Source: Hyphomicrobiaceae bacterium (GTDB taxonomy: Bacteria; Pseudomonadota; Alphaproteobacteria; Rhizobiales; Xanthobacteraceae). From it: a stretch of DNA of 44,211 bases. Location of the stretch: assembly GCA_021324465.1 (NCBI GenBank), contig JAJPJB010000052.1, forward strand, positions 1 to 44,211, read 5' to 3'. Below the pieces are notes generated by a model. It worked only from the letters and a program-made list of their open reading frames with translations, had not been told where the DNA came from and ran no database searches. This document shows positions 8,761-17,800 of this stretch, piece after piece. A program made the position numbers and the translations under genes. Position 1 is the stretch's first letter. Each line of letters starts with the position of its first letter.

Positions 8761-9000
8761 AGTGCATTCGGTTTCATGCGAGCGGAACGCGCTCCAGGAT
8801 GCATGCTCATAGATTCGTGACGCAATAGCCGCTTTGCTGCGAAAGCAGCCAAGGCGCCGCAGCTGCCGCCGGTAGCGTTTTCAGAATGCGCTTCCCGCCG
8901 CCATGCGACAACGAAACACAGCAACGCGGTACTCACGCGCGCCACATATAATTCCGTGGAAGTAATTCCGTGGAAGCCGTCATCCCTCGAAGAGGTCACA
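8761..9000. other. Intergenic region with degenerate repeat sequence
   Basis: Roughly 240 bases. The first 60 resemble a decayed copy of a rhizobial intergenic repeat (a GTGCATTCGGTTTCATGC-like block followed by GAGCGGAAC). The last part carries the 14-base tandem duplication described separately and must contain the promoter of the small secreted protein. No gene is seen. Confidence 0.4.
8949..8976 (+). repeat. 14-base tandem duplication upstream of a small secreted protein
   Basis: TAATTCCGTGGAAG occurs twice in direct tandem, at 8949-8962 and 8963-8976. Each unit contains the imperfect palindrome TTCCGTGGAA. The pair ends 24 bases before the predicted GTG start of the next gene, so it lies in the promoter or leader and could be a doubled protein-binding site. 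Confidence 0.75.
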
Positions 9001-9228
9001 GTGAAAAAGATAGCTCTTGCGGCGATCCTTTTCGCCGCTGCCGGTAGTGCGGCGATGGCCGCCAATTTCTGGGTGGTGCAGGATACTGCGAGTAAGAAAT
9101 GCGCGATCGTCGCGCAGGCGCAGAAGCCCAGCATTGCCGGCACGACAGTTATCGGTGAAGCCCATGCGACGCGGACCGAGGCGCAGAGTTCGCTGAACCG
9201 GACTCTGCGCTGCGGCGGCACCGAATAG
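9001..9228 (+). CDS. Small secreted hypothetical protein
   Basis: 75 residues from GTG 9001 (AGAGG lies upstream at the right spacing). The N-terminus is a textbook signal peptide: VKKI, then an Ala/Leu-rich core, then AMAA as a likely signal-peptidase I site. The mature part is about 55 residues, starts with NFWVVQDTASKKCAIV and ends in a TLRCGGTE tail, with two cysteines that could form a disulfide. I recognise the style of small periplasmic proteins common in Bradyrhizobium but no function. A frame extending to 8956 exists but would spoil the signal peptide. Confidence 0.7.
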   Translation: MKKIALAAILFAAAGSAAMAANFWVVQDTASKKCAIVAQAQKPSIAGTTVIGEAHATRTEAQSSLNRTLRCGGTE

Positions 9229-9290
9229 ATGCCGCGCTCGCCGCGGCGCTGTTGCGTCCTGCCGGAAGTCAAGTGACCAAATGACGTGTA

Positions 9291-10181
9291 TCACCCGCTC
9301 GCACCGAATTCCGCCGACAGCCGCGCGGCGGCGTCCTGCACGATCTTGGCGCGACTCTTGAGTACCTGGTTCGACAGCCGCCAGAACGGGCCGGAAATGC
9401 CGATTGCGCCGATCGTCTTGCCGGTGAAGTCGGCAACAGGCACCGCAACACAGTGCACTTCCAGATTGAACTCGCCGTCGTCATAGGCGACGCCGGTGCG
9501 CCTGATCTCCTCGATCTCGCGCATCAATACCGGAATTTGCGTGATCGACTTTTCGGTCGAGGGCTTCATGCCGGCGCGCTTGAGCAGGCGCGCGAGCTGA
9601 TCCGGCTGCATCGAGGCGAGGATCGCCTTGCCGAGCGCCGTGCAATGAGCCGGCCGGACCACGCCGACCCGATCGTTGAGCTGGAACGCGCCCGGGCCGC
9701 TGATGCGCGCAATCACCACGATGGCGTCGCCGACGCGCACGGCGAAATGACTGGTCTCGCCGGTCTTGCGCGCCAGGTCTTCCAGCACCGGCGTCGCCAC
9801 ATTGACCATCTCGACCTCGTCGAGGGCGCTCGCCGCAAGCGCGAACAGCGGCCGGCCGATGCGGTAGCGCTTGGTGTCCTGGTCTTGGCGGATATAGCCG
9901 AGCGCCACCATGGTCTTGGCCAAATGGAACGTCGTTGAATTGTGCAGGCCGACGCGCTTGCTCAGGTCGGCCAGGCCGATGCCTTGGCGATGTCGCGCGA
10001 TCTGTTCGAGAATGGCAAAGGCGCGGCCGAGCGATTGAATGCCGACACGCTGCCGGTCGCCGGACTTGTCGTCATGCTCAGGCGACGGTCTGACCAGGCG
10101 CGCGACCTTGGGACGCGGCGCAGCGTTCGGCCGATCGATTGTTGTTTCCTTGATTCGCGCGCGCAATGCCCGGCCTCCCAT
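9291..10181 (-). CDS. IclR-family transcriptional regulator
   Basis: 296 residues. After a 45-residue polar leader comes the winged helix-turn-helix of IclR proteins (SLGRAFAILEQIARHRQG, then LADLSKRVGLHNSTTFHLAK, about residues 48-105), and then the effector domain with the signatures RPAHCTALGKAILA and CVAVPVADFTGKTIGAIGIS. IclR proteins are dimeric repressors or activators of catabolic operons that respond to small carboxylic or aromatic ligands. It is divergent from the ThDP enzyme, 163 bases away, and is the obvious candidate regulator of that gene and of the MmgE/PrpD gene. The leader before the HTH is longer than usual; no other ATG lies before the domain. Confidence 0.92.
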   Translation of the reverse strand: MGGRALRARIKETTIDRPNAAPRPKVARLVRPSPEHDDKSGDRQRVGIQSLGRAFAILEQIARHRQGIGLADLSKRVGLHNSTTFHLAKTMVALGYIRQDQDTKRYRIGRPLFALAASALDEVEMVNVATPVLEDLARKTGETSHFAVRVGDAIVVIARISGPGAFQLNDRVGVVRPAHCTALGKAILASMQPDQLARLLKRAGMKPSTEKSITQIPVLMREIEEIRRTGVAYDDGEFNLEVHCVAVPVADFTGKTIGAIGISGPFWRLSNQVLKSRAKIVQDAAARLSAEFGASG

Positions 10182-10210
10182 GCGCTCTCGAACGGCGCTC
10201 GCGGCTTATA

Positions 10211-10241
10211 TCACAATATGAATTGACGTACACCATTGTGA
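10211..10241. promoter_or_regulatory. Candidate IclR operator with overlapping promoter
   Basis: TCACAAT (10211-10217) and ATTGTGA (10235-10241) form a perfect 7-base inverted repeat with a 17-base spacer, in the 163-base gap between the divergent IclR gene and the ThDP enzyme. A good -35 hexamer, TTGACG (10223-10228), lies inside the spacer and points rightward; the -10 (around 10246, TAGCCT) is weak, as for an activated promoter. The geometry suits a dimeric regulator gating the ThDP operon. Confidence 0.55.
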
Positions 10242-10344
10242 GACATAGCCTCCCGCTGCAGCCGCGCGGTCCGCCCGCCCGTGCAGGCGGCGTTGGCCGC
10301 GCAAAACAGCCAAAAATCGAAGCGGGAAACCGAAAGGCACGCCA

Positions 10345-12156
10345 ATGTCGGCCAGCAATGCCAGCAACACGCTCAACGGCGCTCAGGTCATTGTCGATTA
10401 TCTGATCCGGGAGAAGGTGCCGATGGTGTTCGGCCTGTGCGGCCACGGCAATATCCAGTTCATCGACGCGCTCTACGAGCGCAGGCACGATATCAAGACC
10501 GTCTCCGTCCATCATGAAAGCTGCGCCGGCTTCATGGCCGACGTCTATTATCGCGTGGCCGGCCGCCCGACCGCGACCTTCACCTCGTGCGGCCCGGGCT
10601 CGGCCAATCTGCCGATCTCGCTCGCCAATGCCTTTCTGGATTCGGTGCCGTTCATGGCGGTGACCGGCAACGTGCCGACCAGTCAATTCAATCGCGGTGC
10701 TTTCCAGGAGCTCTATCGCCACTATCAGGCCGATTTTCCTTTCACCGTGCGCTCCTATTGCAAGAGGGTGTTTCAGCTGACGCGCGGCGAAATGGTGCCG
10801 CTTGCGGTGCGCCAGGCCTGGAAAACCATGGTGACCGGCCGGCCCGGGCCGGTCGTGCTCGACGTGCCGTTCGACGTGTTTTTGGAATCCGCAGCCGAGG
10901 AGGCGCCGAAGCCCGAAGAATGGAGCGCCAATATTTCGAGCCGCTGCGGCGCCGATCCTGAAGGCGTCGTCAGAGCCGTCGACATGCTGCTCGAGGCCGA
11001 GCGGCCGGTGATCATTGTCGGGCAGGGCGTACGCTACGGCGGCGCCTGCGACGATCTCCGGCGGCTCGCCGAGCGTCTGCAAATTCCCGTTGCCGCTTCG
11101 GCGAGCGGCCTTGGCGCCATCGATGCGCACCACCCGCTGGCGCTCGGCCTCGTCGCGCGCGGCGGCCACTATCAGGCCAACCATGCCGCGCGTCAGGCCG
11201 ACATTCTGCTCGCGCTTGGCGTGCGTTTCGACGATCGCACTTCGAGCTCATGGATTCCCGGCTATTCCTTCACCATCCCGCCGACCAAGCTCATCCATGT
11301 CGATATCGATCCGGAAGAGATCGGTCGCAATTATCCGGTGGCGCTCGGGCTGATGGCGGATGTACGCACCTTCCTGCGTCAGGTTCTCGCCGAGCTCGAC
11401 CGCCGCTCCAATCTCAACATGCGTGCGGATGCGCGCAAGAAATGGCTCATGACGATCGACGGCTACCGCAGGGAATGGGACAAGCTGGTCGCGCCCGGCT
11501 TTTCCGACGATTCGACGCCGATCAATCCGCAGCGCGCCGCGGCCGAGATCGACAAGGGGCTGCCGCAAGACGCGATCCTGGTCAGCGATATCGGCGTGCA
11601 TCACAACTGGCTGCTCGGCTATTGCAAGCCGCGACGGCCGGACTCGCTGATCGGCTCGATGGGATTCGGTCCGATGGGCTTTGGCGTCGCCGGCGTGCTC
11701 GGTGCAAAATTCGCGGCACCCGATCGGCCCTGCGTCTCGGTCTGCGGCGACGGCGCCTTCTTCATGCATGCCAACGTGCTCGGCACCGCCGTCGAATACA
11801 ATCTGCCCGTGGTCTGGGTGGTGTGGAACAATTACGCCTATGCGTCGATCCGCGGCCTGCAGCGCGGCTATCTCAACGGCCGCGAGCTTGCCACCGACTT
11901 CCACCATCCGCTTACCGGCGAGCGCTACAATCCCGACTTCGCCGCCATGGCACGTTCCGCCGGCGTCGAGGGCGTGCGTATCGATCGTGCCGCCGATCTC
12001 GCCGAAGCGGTGCGCAAAGGCGTCGACGCCAATCGGCCCTATCTGATCGATGTCGATATCGCCGCCGACATCAATCCGGCCGGCGCCGGCGTCTGGGAAC
12101 TGCCCGGGCTCGGCCGCAGCAAGCCCTCGATCGGCACGCAATATCAGCCGGCGTAA
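10345..12156 (+). CDS. Thiamine-diphosphate-dependent decarboxylase/synthase (acetolactate synthase-like)
   Basis: 603 residues with the three-domain ThDP-enzyme fold. The N-terminal pyrimidine-binding domain holds the ThDP-activating glutamate E58 (VHHESCAGFMADVYYR), a GPGSANL motif and a conserved DS.PF.AVTGN segment. The central domain runs about 190-340. The C-terminal pyrophosphate-binding domain has the GDG...NN motif (G468-D469-G470 to N495-N496). Family members include acetolactate synthase large subunits, glyoxylate carboligase, sulfoacetaldehyde acetyltransferase and aryl-glyoxylate decarboxylases. No small regulatory subunit is present and the gene pairs with IclR and MmgE/PrpD genes, so a catabolic 2-oxo-acid enzyme is likelier than a biosynthetic one. 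The exact substrate is unknown. Confidence 0.85.
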   Translation: MSASNASNTLNGAQVIVDYLIREKVPMVFGLCGHGNIQFIDALYERRHDIKTVSVHHESCAGFMADVYYRVAGRPTATFTSCGPGSANLPISLANAFLDSVPFMAVTGNVPTSQFNRGAFQELYRHYQADFPFTVRSYCKRVFQLTRGEMVPLAVRQAWKTMVTGRPGPVVLDVPFDVFLESAAEEAPKPEEWSANISSRCGADPEGVVRAVDMLLEAERPVIIVGQGVRYGGACDDLRRLAERLQIPVAASASGLGAIDAHHPLALGLVARGGHYQANHAARQADILLALGVRFDDRTSSSWIPGYSFTIPPTKLIHVDIDPEEIGRNYPVALGLMADVRTFLRQVLAELDRRSNLNMRADARKKWLMTIDGYRREWDKLVAPGFSDDSTPINPQRAAAEIDKGLPQDAILVSDIGVHHNWLLGYCKPRRPDSLIGSMGFGPMGFGVAGVLGAKFAAPDRPCVSVCGDGAFFMHANVLGTAVEYNLPVVWVVWNNYAYASIRGLQRGYLNGRELATDFHHPLTGERYNPDFAAMARSAGVEGVRIDRAADLAEAVRKGVDANRPYLIDVDIAADINPAGAGVWELPGLGRSKPSIGTQYQPA

Positions 12157-12176
12157 CGGGTGATACTTAGCCTGAT

Positions 12177-12300
12177 ACATCTTCCGCTCGTTCCCGCGCA
12201 ACCGCCCGCAAGCGGGTATCCAGTGCTTTCTGAAAGGCGATCCGGGTCCCCGCTTTCGCGTCGCTTTCGCGAGGACGAGCGCGGCTTCGAGTCGAGGGAG
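12177..12300. repeat. Degenerate REP-like intergenic sequence
   Basis: The gap between the ThDP gene and the MmgE/PrpD gene holds GTTCCCGCGCAA, a CCCGCAAGCGGG hairpin, TATCCAGTGC and CTTTCGCG blocks. These resemble a decayed copy of the GTCATTCCCGCG-type palindromic repeat frequent in high-GC proteobacteria. It lies inside a probable operon and may affect the stability of the downstream message. Confidence 0.4.
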
Positions 12301-12307
12301 TGCGCAG

Positions 12308-13660
12308 ATGGCCGGTGAAACCAGAACGCTCGCGGAATTCGCCGCCACGCTGCGCTACGACGACATTCCCGCGCCGGTGATTGCCATCACCAAGCTCTGC
12401 CTGATCGATGCGGTGGCGGTGGCGCTGTTCGGCTCCAGCCTGCCGTGGGGCAGGAGCGTCGCCGACTTCGCGCGCCATATCGGCGGCAACGGCAAGGCCG
12501 CAAGCACGCTCTTGAGCCCGCAATTTTACCGCGCCAGCGCGCCGGCAGCGGCGCTCGCCAACGGCACCTTTGCCCATGCCTTCGAGTTCGACAATCTGCG
12601 CCAGCCGAGCGTCGGCGTGCATCCGGGCTCGACCGCATCGATCGCTGCGCTCGCAGTCGCCGAAGAGTGCGGCGCGTCCGGGCGTGATCTGATCACGGCG
12701 CTGGTCGCCGGCAATGAGTGCATGCTGCGCGCCGGGCTCGCTGCCAAGAGCTCAAGCGAGCTCCTCGGCTTTCACGCGCCCGGATTGACGGGCGTATTCG
12801 GTTCGGCGATTGCCGCAAGCCGGCTCCTAAACGGCGACGCGCACACCACCACGATGGCCATCGGCATCGGCGGCTCGCTCTGTTCGGGATTGCTCGCTTT
12901 CGCCAAGGCCGGCAATGGCGGCATGGTGAAGCGGCTGCATATGGGCCGCGCCGCCGAGGGCGGTGTCACCGCCGCTTATCTTGCGGCGCGCGGCTTCGAG
13001 GGACCGGACGTCGTGCTCGAAGGCAAGTTCGGCTATCTCGACGTCTACGCCCGCAGCGGCGACCCGGCGCTTCTGGTCGACGGCCTCGGCGCGCGATGGG
13101 AGAGCTTGAACATCTGGTTCAAGATGTTCCCCTGCCATATCAGCGCACAGGCGCCGGTGCGCGCCATTTTGCGGCTCAAGCGCGACCATCGCTTTGGCCC
13201 GGAGGATGTCGTCGCCGTGGAGATCGCGGTTTCGGACAAGGTGCTGTCGCATCACGCCGAGCGCGCGCCGCGCGATGTCGGCACCGCCCAATACAGCGTC
13301 CCATTCAGCGTCGCGCTCGCGCTGTTTCGCGACCCCGCCGATCCGCAGGCCTTTCTCGACGGCCCGAACCAAGATCCGAAGATTCTGGAGCTCTGCCGTA
13401 GGATCGCGCTGCGCCGCTATGATGGAGCGATCGCCGCGGGGCACAATGCAACCTGCCGGCTTGAGGTGACGCTGGCCGACGGCCGGAGGGTTTCCATCAG
13501 CCAAGCAGAATTCGCCGCGGACGACGAGCCGATCGAGCGACGGGTCGAGAACAAGTTCCACAGGCTGGCGGGCCGGCTTCCCGGCGATCGTGCCGCGGCG
13601 CTTTTGGCGCGGCTCAGGACGATCGAGAATCATAATATTGGAAAGCTTTTCTGCTTTTAG
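12308..13660 (+). CDS. MmgE/PrpD family protein
   Basis: 450 residues, usual length for the family, which includes 2-methylcitrate dehydratase, cis-aconitate decarboxylase and many uncharacterised catabolic enzymes. Visible family features are LCLIDAVAVALFGS near the N-terminus, NGTFAHAFEFDN (the conserved Ala-His..D region; in this family normally AxxxHxxDxDD, here somewhat divergent), VHPGSTASIAALA, GAAS-like repeats in the helical domain and WFKMFPCHISAQAPV, with the conserved K.yP.c. pattern of the C-terminal domain. The start is ATG 12308 with GGGAG upstream. It sits 151 bases after the ThDP gene on the same strand and probably belongs to the same IclR-controlled unit. Confidence 0.88.
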   Translation: MAGETRTLAEFAATLRYDDIPAPVIAITKLCLIDAVAVALFGSSLPWGRSVADFARHIGGNGKAASTLLSPQFYRASAPAAALANGTFAHAFEFDNLRQPSVGVHPGSTASIAALAVAEECGASGRDLITALVAGNECMLRAGLAAKSSSELLGFHAPGLTGVFGSAIAASRLLNGDAHTTTMAIGIGGSLCSGLLAFAKAGNGGMVKRLHMGRAAEGGVTAAYLAARGFEGPDVVLEGKFGYLDVYARSGDPALLVDGLGARWESLNIWFKMFPCHISAQAPVRAILRLKRDHRFGPEDVVAVEIAVSDKVLSHHAERAPRDVGTAQYSVPFSVALALFRDPADPQAFLDGPNQDPKILELCRRIALRRYDGAIAAGHNATCRLEVTLADGRRVSISQAEFAADDEPIERRVENKFHRLAGRLPGDRAAALLARLRTIENHNIGKLFCF

Positions 13661-13756
13661 AGCATTTTCCGGAAAAGTGGATACCGGTCTTCCGCAAGAA
13701 AATGCGACAAAACAAAAATCCTGGAGCGCTTTCCGATTCCATCGAATCGGAAAACG
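13659..13756. repeat. Rhizobial-type intergenic repeat element with a hairpin
   Basis: A block beginning AGAGCATTTTCCGGAAAAGT and containing AAAATGCGACAAAACAAAAATC followed by GGAGCG matches, as I remember it, a repeat family scattered between genes in Bradyrhizobium, Mesorhizobium and relatives. It ends in a near-perfect hairpin: TTTCCGATTC (13730-13739), loop CATC, GAATCGGAAA (13744-13753). It starts at the stop codon of the MmgE/PrpD gene and could double as its transcription terminator. Confidence 0.6.
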
Positions 13757-13860
13757 TCGAAGCGCAGCTCCCGACCGCAGCCGCGCGGTAGAATTGGCCG
13801 CACGGACAGAGGCGGTGCGTAAAACGCAAGGATGTGCGCAATCGCCAATGCTGGTTGCGC

Positions 13861-13910
13861 GCGGTGGTGCCGTCCCCGGCTTCAAGCGGTGGTGCCGTCC
13901 CCGGCTTCAA
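13861..13910 (+). repeat. Perfect 25-base tandem duplication
   Basis: Two identical 25-base units, 13861-13885 and 13886-13910, each reading GCGGTGGTGCCGTCCCCGGC followed by TTCAA. They lie in the 390-base non-coding gap before the FixJ-like regulator. 25 is not a multiple of three, which argues against coding. Confidence 0.85.
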
Positions 13911-14050
13911 TTTGTGCAACCTTTGCGTTAGGGTTGGCGCGGGCATCCGATGGACGGGGGTGGGCGGCGCAACCGACGGAGCCGCCAAACGAGGCGCTGA
14001 CCGAGGCTGCCAACTCACACAGCGAACTCCCACCGCCAACTTACACCGCT

Positions 14051-14704
14051 ATGCCTCAAGCAAACGAACAGACGAACGAATACAGGGGTGAGATTTTCGT
14101 CGTCGACGACGATACCGCCATTCGCGATCTCTTCGCGATGCTGTTTGGAAACCACGGCTATAAGGTGGTCGGCTTTGTCGACGGCGACGGCCTGCTGGCG
14201 GCGATGCGGTCGAACAGCCCGGCATGCATTCTTCTCGATGTCTACATTCCGGGCAAATCCGGCCTGGAGATCCTCAAGGAATTAAGCGTCCGCAATTGCC
14301 CGGCTCCTGTCCTGATCATTTCCGGCAAGGGCGACATTGCGATGGCGGTTGAAGCCATCAAGAGCGGCGCGTTCGATTTCATCGAAAAGCCGTTTCGCGG
14401 CTCGGATGTTGTCGCGCGCGTCAAAGCGGCCATTGCCGCGAACAGCCGGCGCAAGGCGGCAAGCAGCGCCGACGACGCAACGCGATTCTATTTTCCGGGC
14501 CGCGAACCGTTGACGGCGCGCGAACAGGACGTGCTGGCGCAACTCGTCAGTGGCGCCACCAACAAGGAGACCGGCCTGCATCTTGGCATCAGCTATCGCA
14601 CGGTGGAGATTCACCGCGCCCGTATCATGGAAAAGCTCGGCGCCAGAAGCGCGACTGATCTGATGCGTATCGTGCTCAGCGAGAACCGCTCGCCGCGGGC
14701 GTAG
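14051..14704 (+). CDS. FixJ/NarL-type two-component response regulator
   Basis: 217 residues. An N-terminal receiver (about 13-130) has the acidic pocket VVDDD (D19-D21), phospho-acceptor D63 (ILLDVYIPGKSG), S91 and K113 (FIEKPF). A C-terminal LuxR-type helix-turn-helix follows: LTAREQDVLAQLVSGATNKE, then ISYRTVEIHRARIMEKLG. This two-domain layout, with KPF at the receiver end, is FixJ/FixJ-like, so a DNA-binding transcriptional activator. The start is ATG 14051; the frame continues upstream through the tandem duplication and is not plausible there. It is convergent with the large membrane hybrid kinase, which could be its partner, although hybrid kinases usually need a separate phosphotransfer step. 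Confidence 0.9.
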   Translation: MPQANEQTNEYRGEIFVVDDDTAIRDLFAMLFGNHGYKVVGFVDGDGLLAAMRSNSPACILLDVYIPGKSGLEILKELSVRNCPAPVLIISGKGDIAMAVEAIKSGAFDFIEKPFRGSDVVARVKAAIAANSRRKAASSADDATRFYFPGREPLTAREQDVLAQLVSGATNKETGLHLGISYRTVEIHRARIMEKLGARSATDLMRIVLSENRSPRA

Positions 14705-14857
14705 AGCGTGAGGATTTGGGGTGTATCAGATCTCCCCGGCGCGTTTTGAAGAAGCAATTCCGCGCGGGGACATAGCCGAAGACCAGGAGGCGTTCACGTG
14801 GTCGCAATGCCTTGCTGATCGAATGGACAACTTCCTGAAAGTTCACGGTCGGATTCG

Positions 14858-17800
14858 CTACCTCACCGCCTGCGCCCCGCTGAGCGCCATGCGGATCATC
14901 TGCGCCAATTGCGCCTTGCGGTAGGGCTTCGGCAGAAGCAGCACGCCCGGATCAAGCCGGCCGTGATGCATGATGGCGTTTTCCGCGTAGCCCGACGTGA
15001 ACAGCACCTTGAGTTTGGGGCGCCGCCTGACTGCCTCGTCGGCGAGTTCCTTGCCGTTCATCGCTCCGGGCATCACAATATCCGTGAATAACAGATCGAT
15101 CACCGAATCGCTGTCGATCAGCGCGAGCGCCTCGCTGGCATTGGTCGCGGCAAGCGTTCTGTAGCCCAAGCCGCGCACCTGGGCGACAACGTAATTGCGC
15201 ACCAATGGGTCGTCCTCGACCGTAAGCACGGTTTCGTGGCCGCCGTCGATCGGCATGAGTGCGGCGCCGTCGAGCTCCTGCGGCGCCTCGCCGCCGGCGC
15301 GCGGCAAATACATCTTGATCGTCGTGCCGTGGCCTTCTTCGCTGTAGATCTTGATGTGCCCGCCGGACTGTTTGACGAAGCCATAGACCATGCTCAATCC
15401 GAGCCCGGTGCCCTTGCCGACCGCCTTGGTGGTGAAGAAGGGATCGAACACTTTGTCGATGATGCCGGGCGGGATACCGCAGCCATTGTCGCTGACCGCG
15501 ATCATCACATAGGGACCGGGCCGGACGTCGGCATTGACGCTGGCGTAGCCGTCGTCGAGCACGACGTCGGCGGTTTCGATGGTCAGCTTGCCACCGTTCA
15601 ACATGGCATCGCGGGCATTGATGGCGAGATTGAGCAACGCGGTGGTGAGCTGATTGGCATCGACCACCGCCAGCGACGCATCGTCATCGAGCATGGATTC
15701 GATTTCGATATTCTCGCCGAGCGTCGACCGCAACAGCCGTCCCACCTCGACCGCCAGTTCATTGATGTCGACTTCGCGCGGCGCCAGCGGCTGTCGGCGC
15801 GAAAATGCCAGGAGGTGGCGCGTCAGCTCGGCGCCGCGTTCGGCCGCCTCCTCGATCATCCGCGCAACCGCCGCCATGTCCGGGCGATCCGCGACGCCTT
15901 CCTTCAGGGTTTCGATCGTGCCGGTGATCACGGTGAGGATATTGTTGAAGTCATGCGCAATGCCGCCGGTCAGCTGGCCGACCGCTTCCATCTTCTGCGC
16001 CTGACGCAGCTGGCGTTCGGTCTCCTGTGCCTCGGTGAGATCGCGATAGACCACAACCGCGCCGGCGTCTTTGCCGTTGCTGCGAATTGGAGCGCCGGTG
16101 GTCAGCAGAGTGAACGGCTTCTCGTCATGGGCCGGGCGCACCACGATTTCGTAATTCTCGAAGGTCTGGCCGCGCAACGCCCTCACCAGCGGCCGCTGCT
16201 CGAGCGGCAGCGGCGTCACGCCGTCCGCCATGAAGATGAATTTATCCTTCGACCATTCGCGCAGGCCCATCCCCGTGACGATGCCCATCAGGCGCGCGGC
16301 GGCCGGGTTCGACAGAACGATATTGGCGTCCGGATCGGCCACCAGCACCGCGTCCCTCATGCTGTTGATCGTATTGTCGAGGATGCCGGCGATGCGGCTG
16401 CGCTCGGCGATCTCCCGCTCCAGCGCTTCGCGCGCTTTTCTCTGCTCGGTGATGTCGCGGACGATCTTGCAGGCGCCGATGACCTGGGTCGATGACAATC
16501 TGATCGGAGAAACGCTGAGCGAGACCGGGATCGGCTGGCCCTCTCTGTTCACGCGGACCGTCGCATGATGATCAACGAGTTCGCCGTTGCGCACGCGCTT
16601 CAAAATGCCGCGGATCTCGGCGCGACGGTCGTCGGGCACAATGATGTCGATGCTGCGGCCGAGCATATCGTCGGCGCTCCAGCCAAACAGCCGTACCGCG
16701 GCCGGATTCCAGCCGGTCACGATGCCGTCCAGCGTCATGGTGATGATCGCATCGACCGAAGATCGTACCGCGGCGCTGAACAGCCGTTCGCGCTCGGCCT
16801 GCCGCTCGAGCTCGGCGGCGGTGCGGCGGTGCTCCTCGGCTTCTCGCGTGAGCGAGGCGGTCGTGGATCTTACATCGCGCATCATGCGCTTGAATGCCTG
16901 CCCCAGCACGGCGATTTCGCCGCCGGCTTTTGGAAGCGCGGCTTCACCACCGCCCGGAAAGCTCTCCACCGCCTTGGTCATTTGCACCAAAGGCCGCGTC
17001 AGCGAGCGCGCGAGCAGGACGGCAAGCGCGGTCGCGCAGAGTATCGAGATGACGCCGACCAAGAGCGTCGATTTTCCGACCGCGGCGATGGGCGCCATCA
17101 CAACGGCGTGCGGCGTGGTCTCGATCACGGCAAGGCGCGGACCTCCCGCCAGATTGAGCGACTGCAAGCCGGCGAGAACTCGCTCGCCGCGGCCATCGTC
17201 GATCAGCGCGCTCTTTGCCTGGGCGGCGCCGAAGCTCGCGACGAGCGCGGGAAAGTCGTTTTGCCAGCGTTGCGGTTTGCCGAGATCCGCGGCGAATTCC
17301 TGCGACGAGTCTGGGTGGACCAGATAATTGCCGCGCGCGTCGACGACATAAATCTGGCTGCGCGGCTGCGGGTTTGCCGCAAGCTCGCGCAGGATCGGCC
17401 GCATGTCGACATTGATGATGACGATGCCGAACGGCTTTCGGTCCGGCGTGTCAATTCTTGTCGCCACGTAAAGTACGGGCACATGCGGGACCTGTATCAC
17501 CCCGTGCTCGTAGTTGAATTCAACGGGCGAGACGTAGATTTGATCGGGCGGCGTTGCGATCGCAGAACTGAAAAAGGGCCCATCTGATTTTTGCTGAAGC
17601 TCGTCGTCGGGAACGATGCGGATTGCGCCGTCGGGGCCGGAACGGTCGACGCGAACCAGCTCTCGGCCGTCGGCGGCGATGATGCGGAATTGATCATAGG
17701 TGGTCTTCGCGGAAAGCTCCGCGACAAGCCGCTCGGCGATGCGCTGCCGCCAGGCGGCTTCGCTCGTGCCGCCCTCGGGGTCGGTGCCGCCGGCGAGATT

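Noticed and set aside
13832-14050. N-terminal extension of the FixJ-like regulator
   Set aside because: It would run through the 25-base duplication and has no family similarity; ATG 14051 gives a normal receiver N-terminus.
14721-14924. 67-codon frame between the response regulator and the hybrid kinase
   Set aside because: It overlaps the 3' end of the kinase in antisense and has no ribosome site or recognisable motif.
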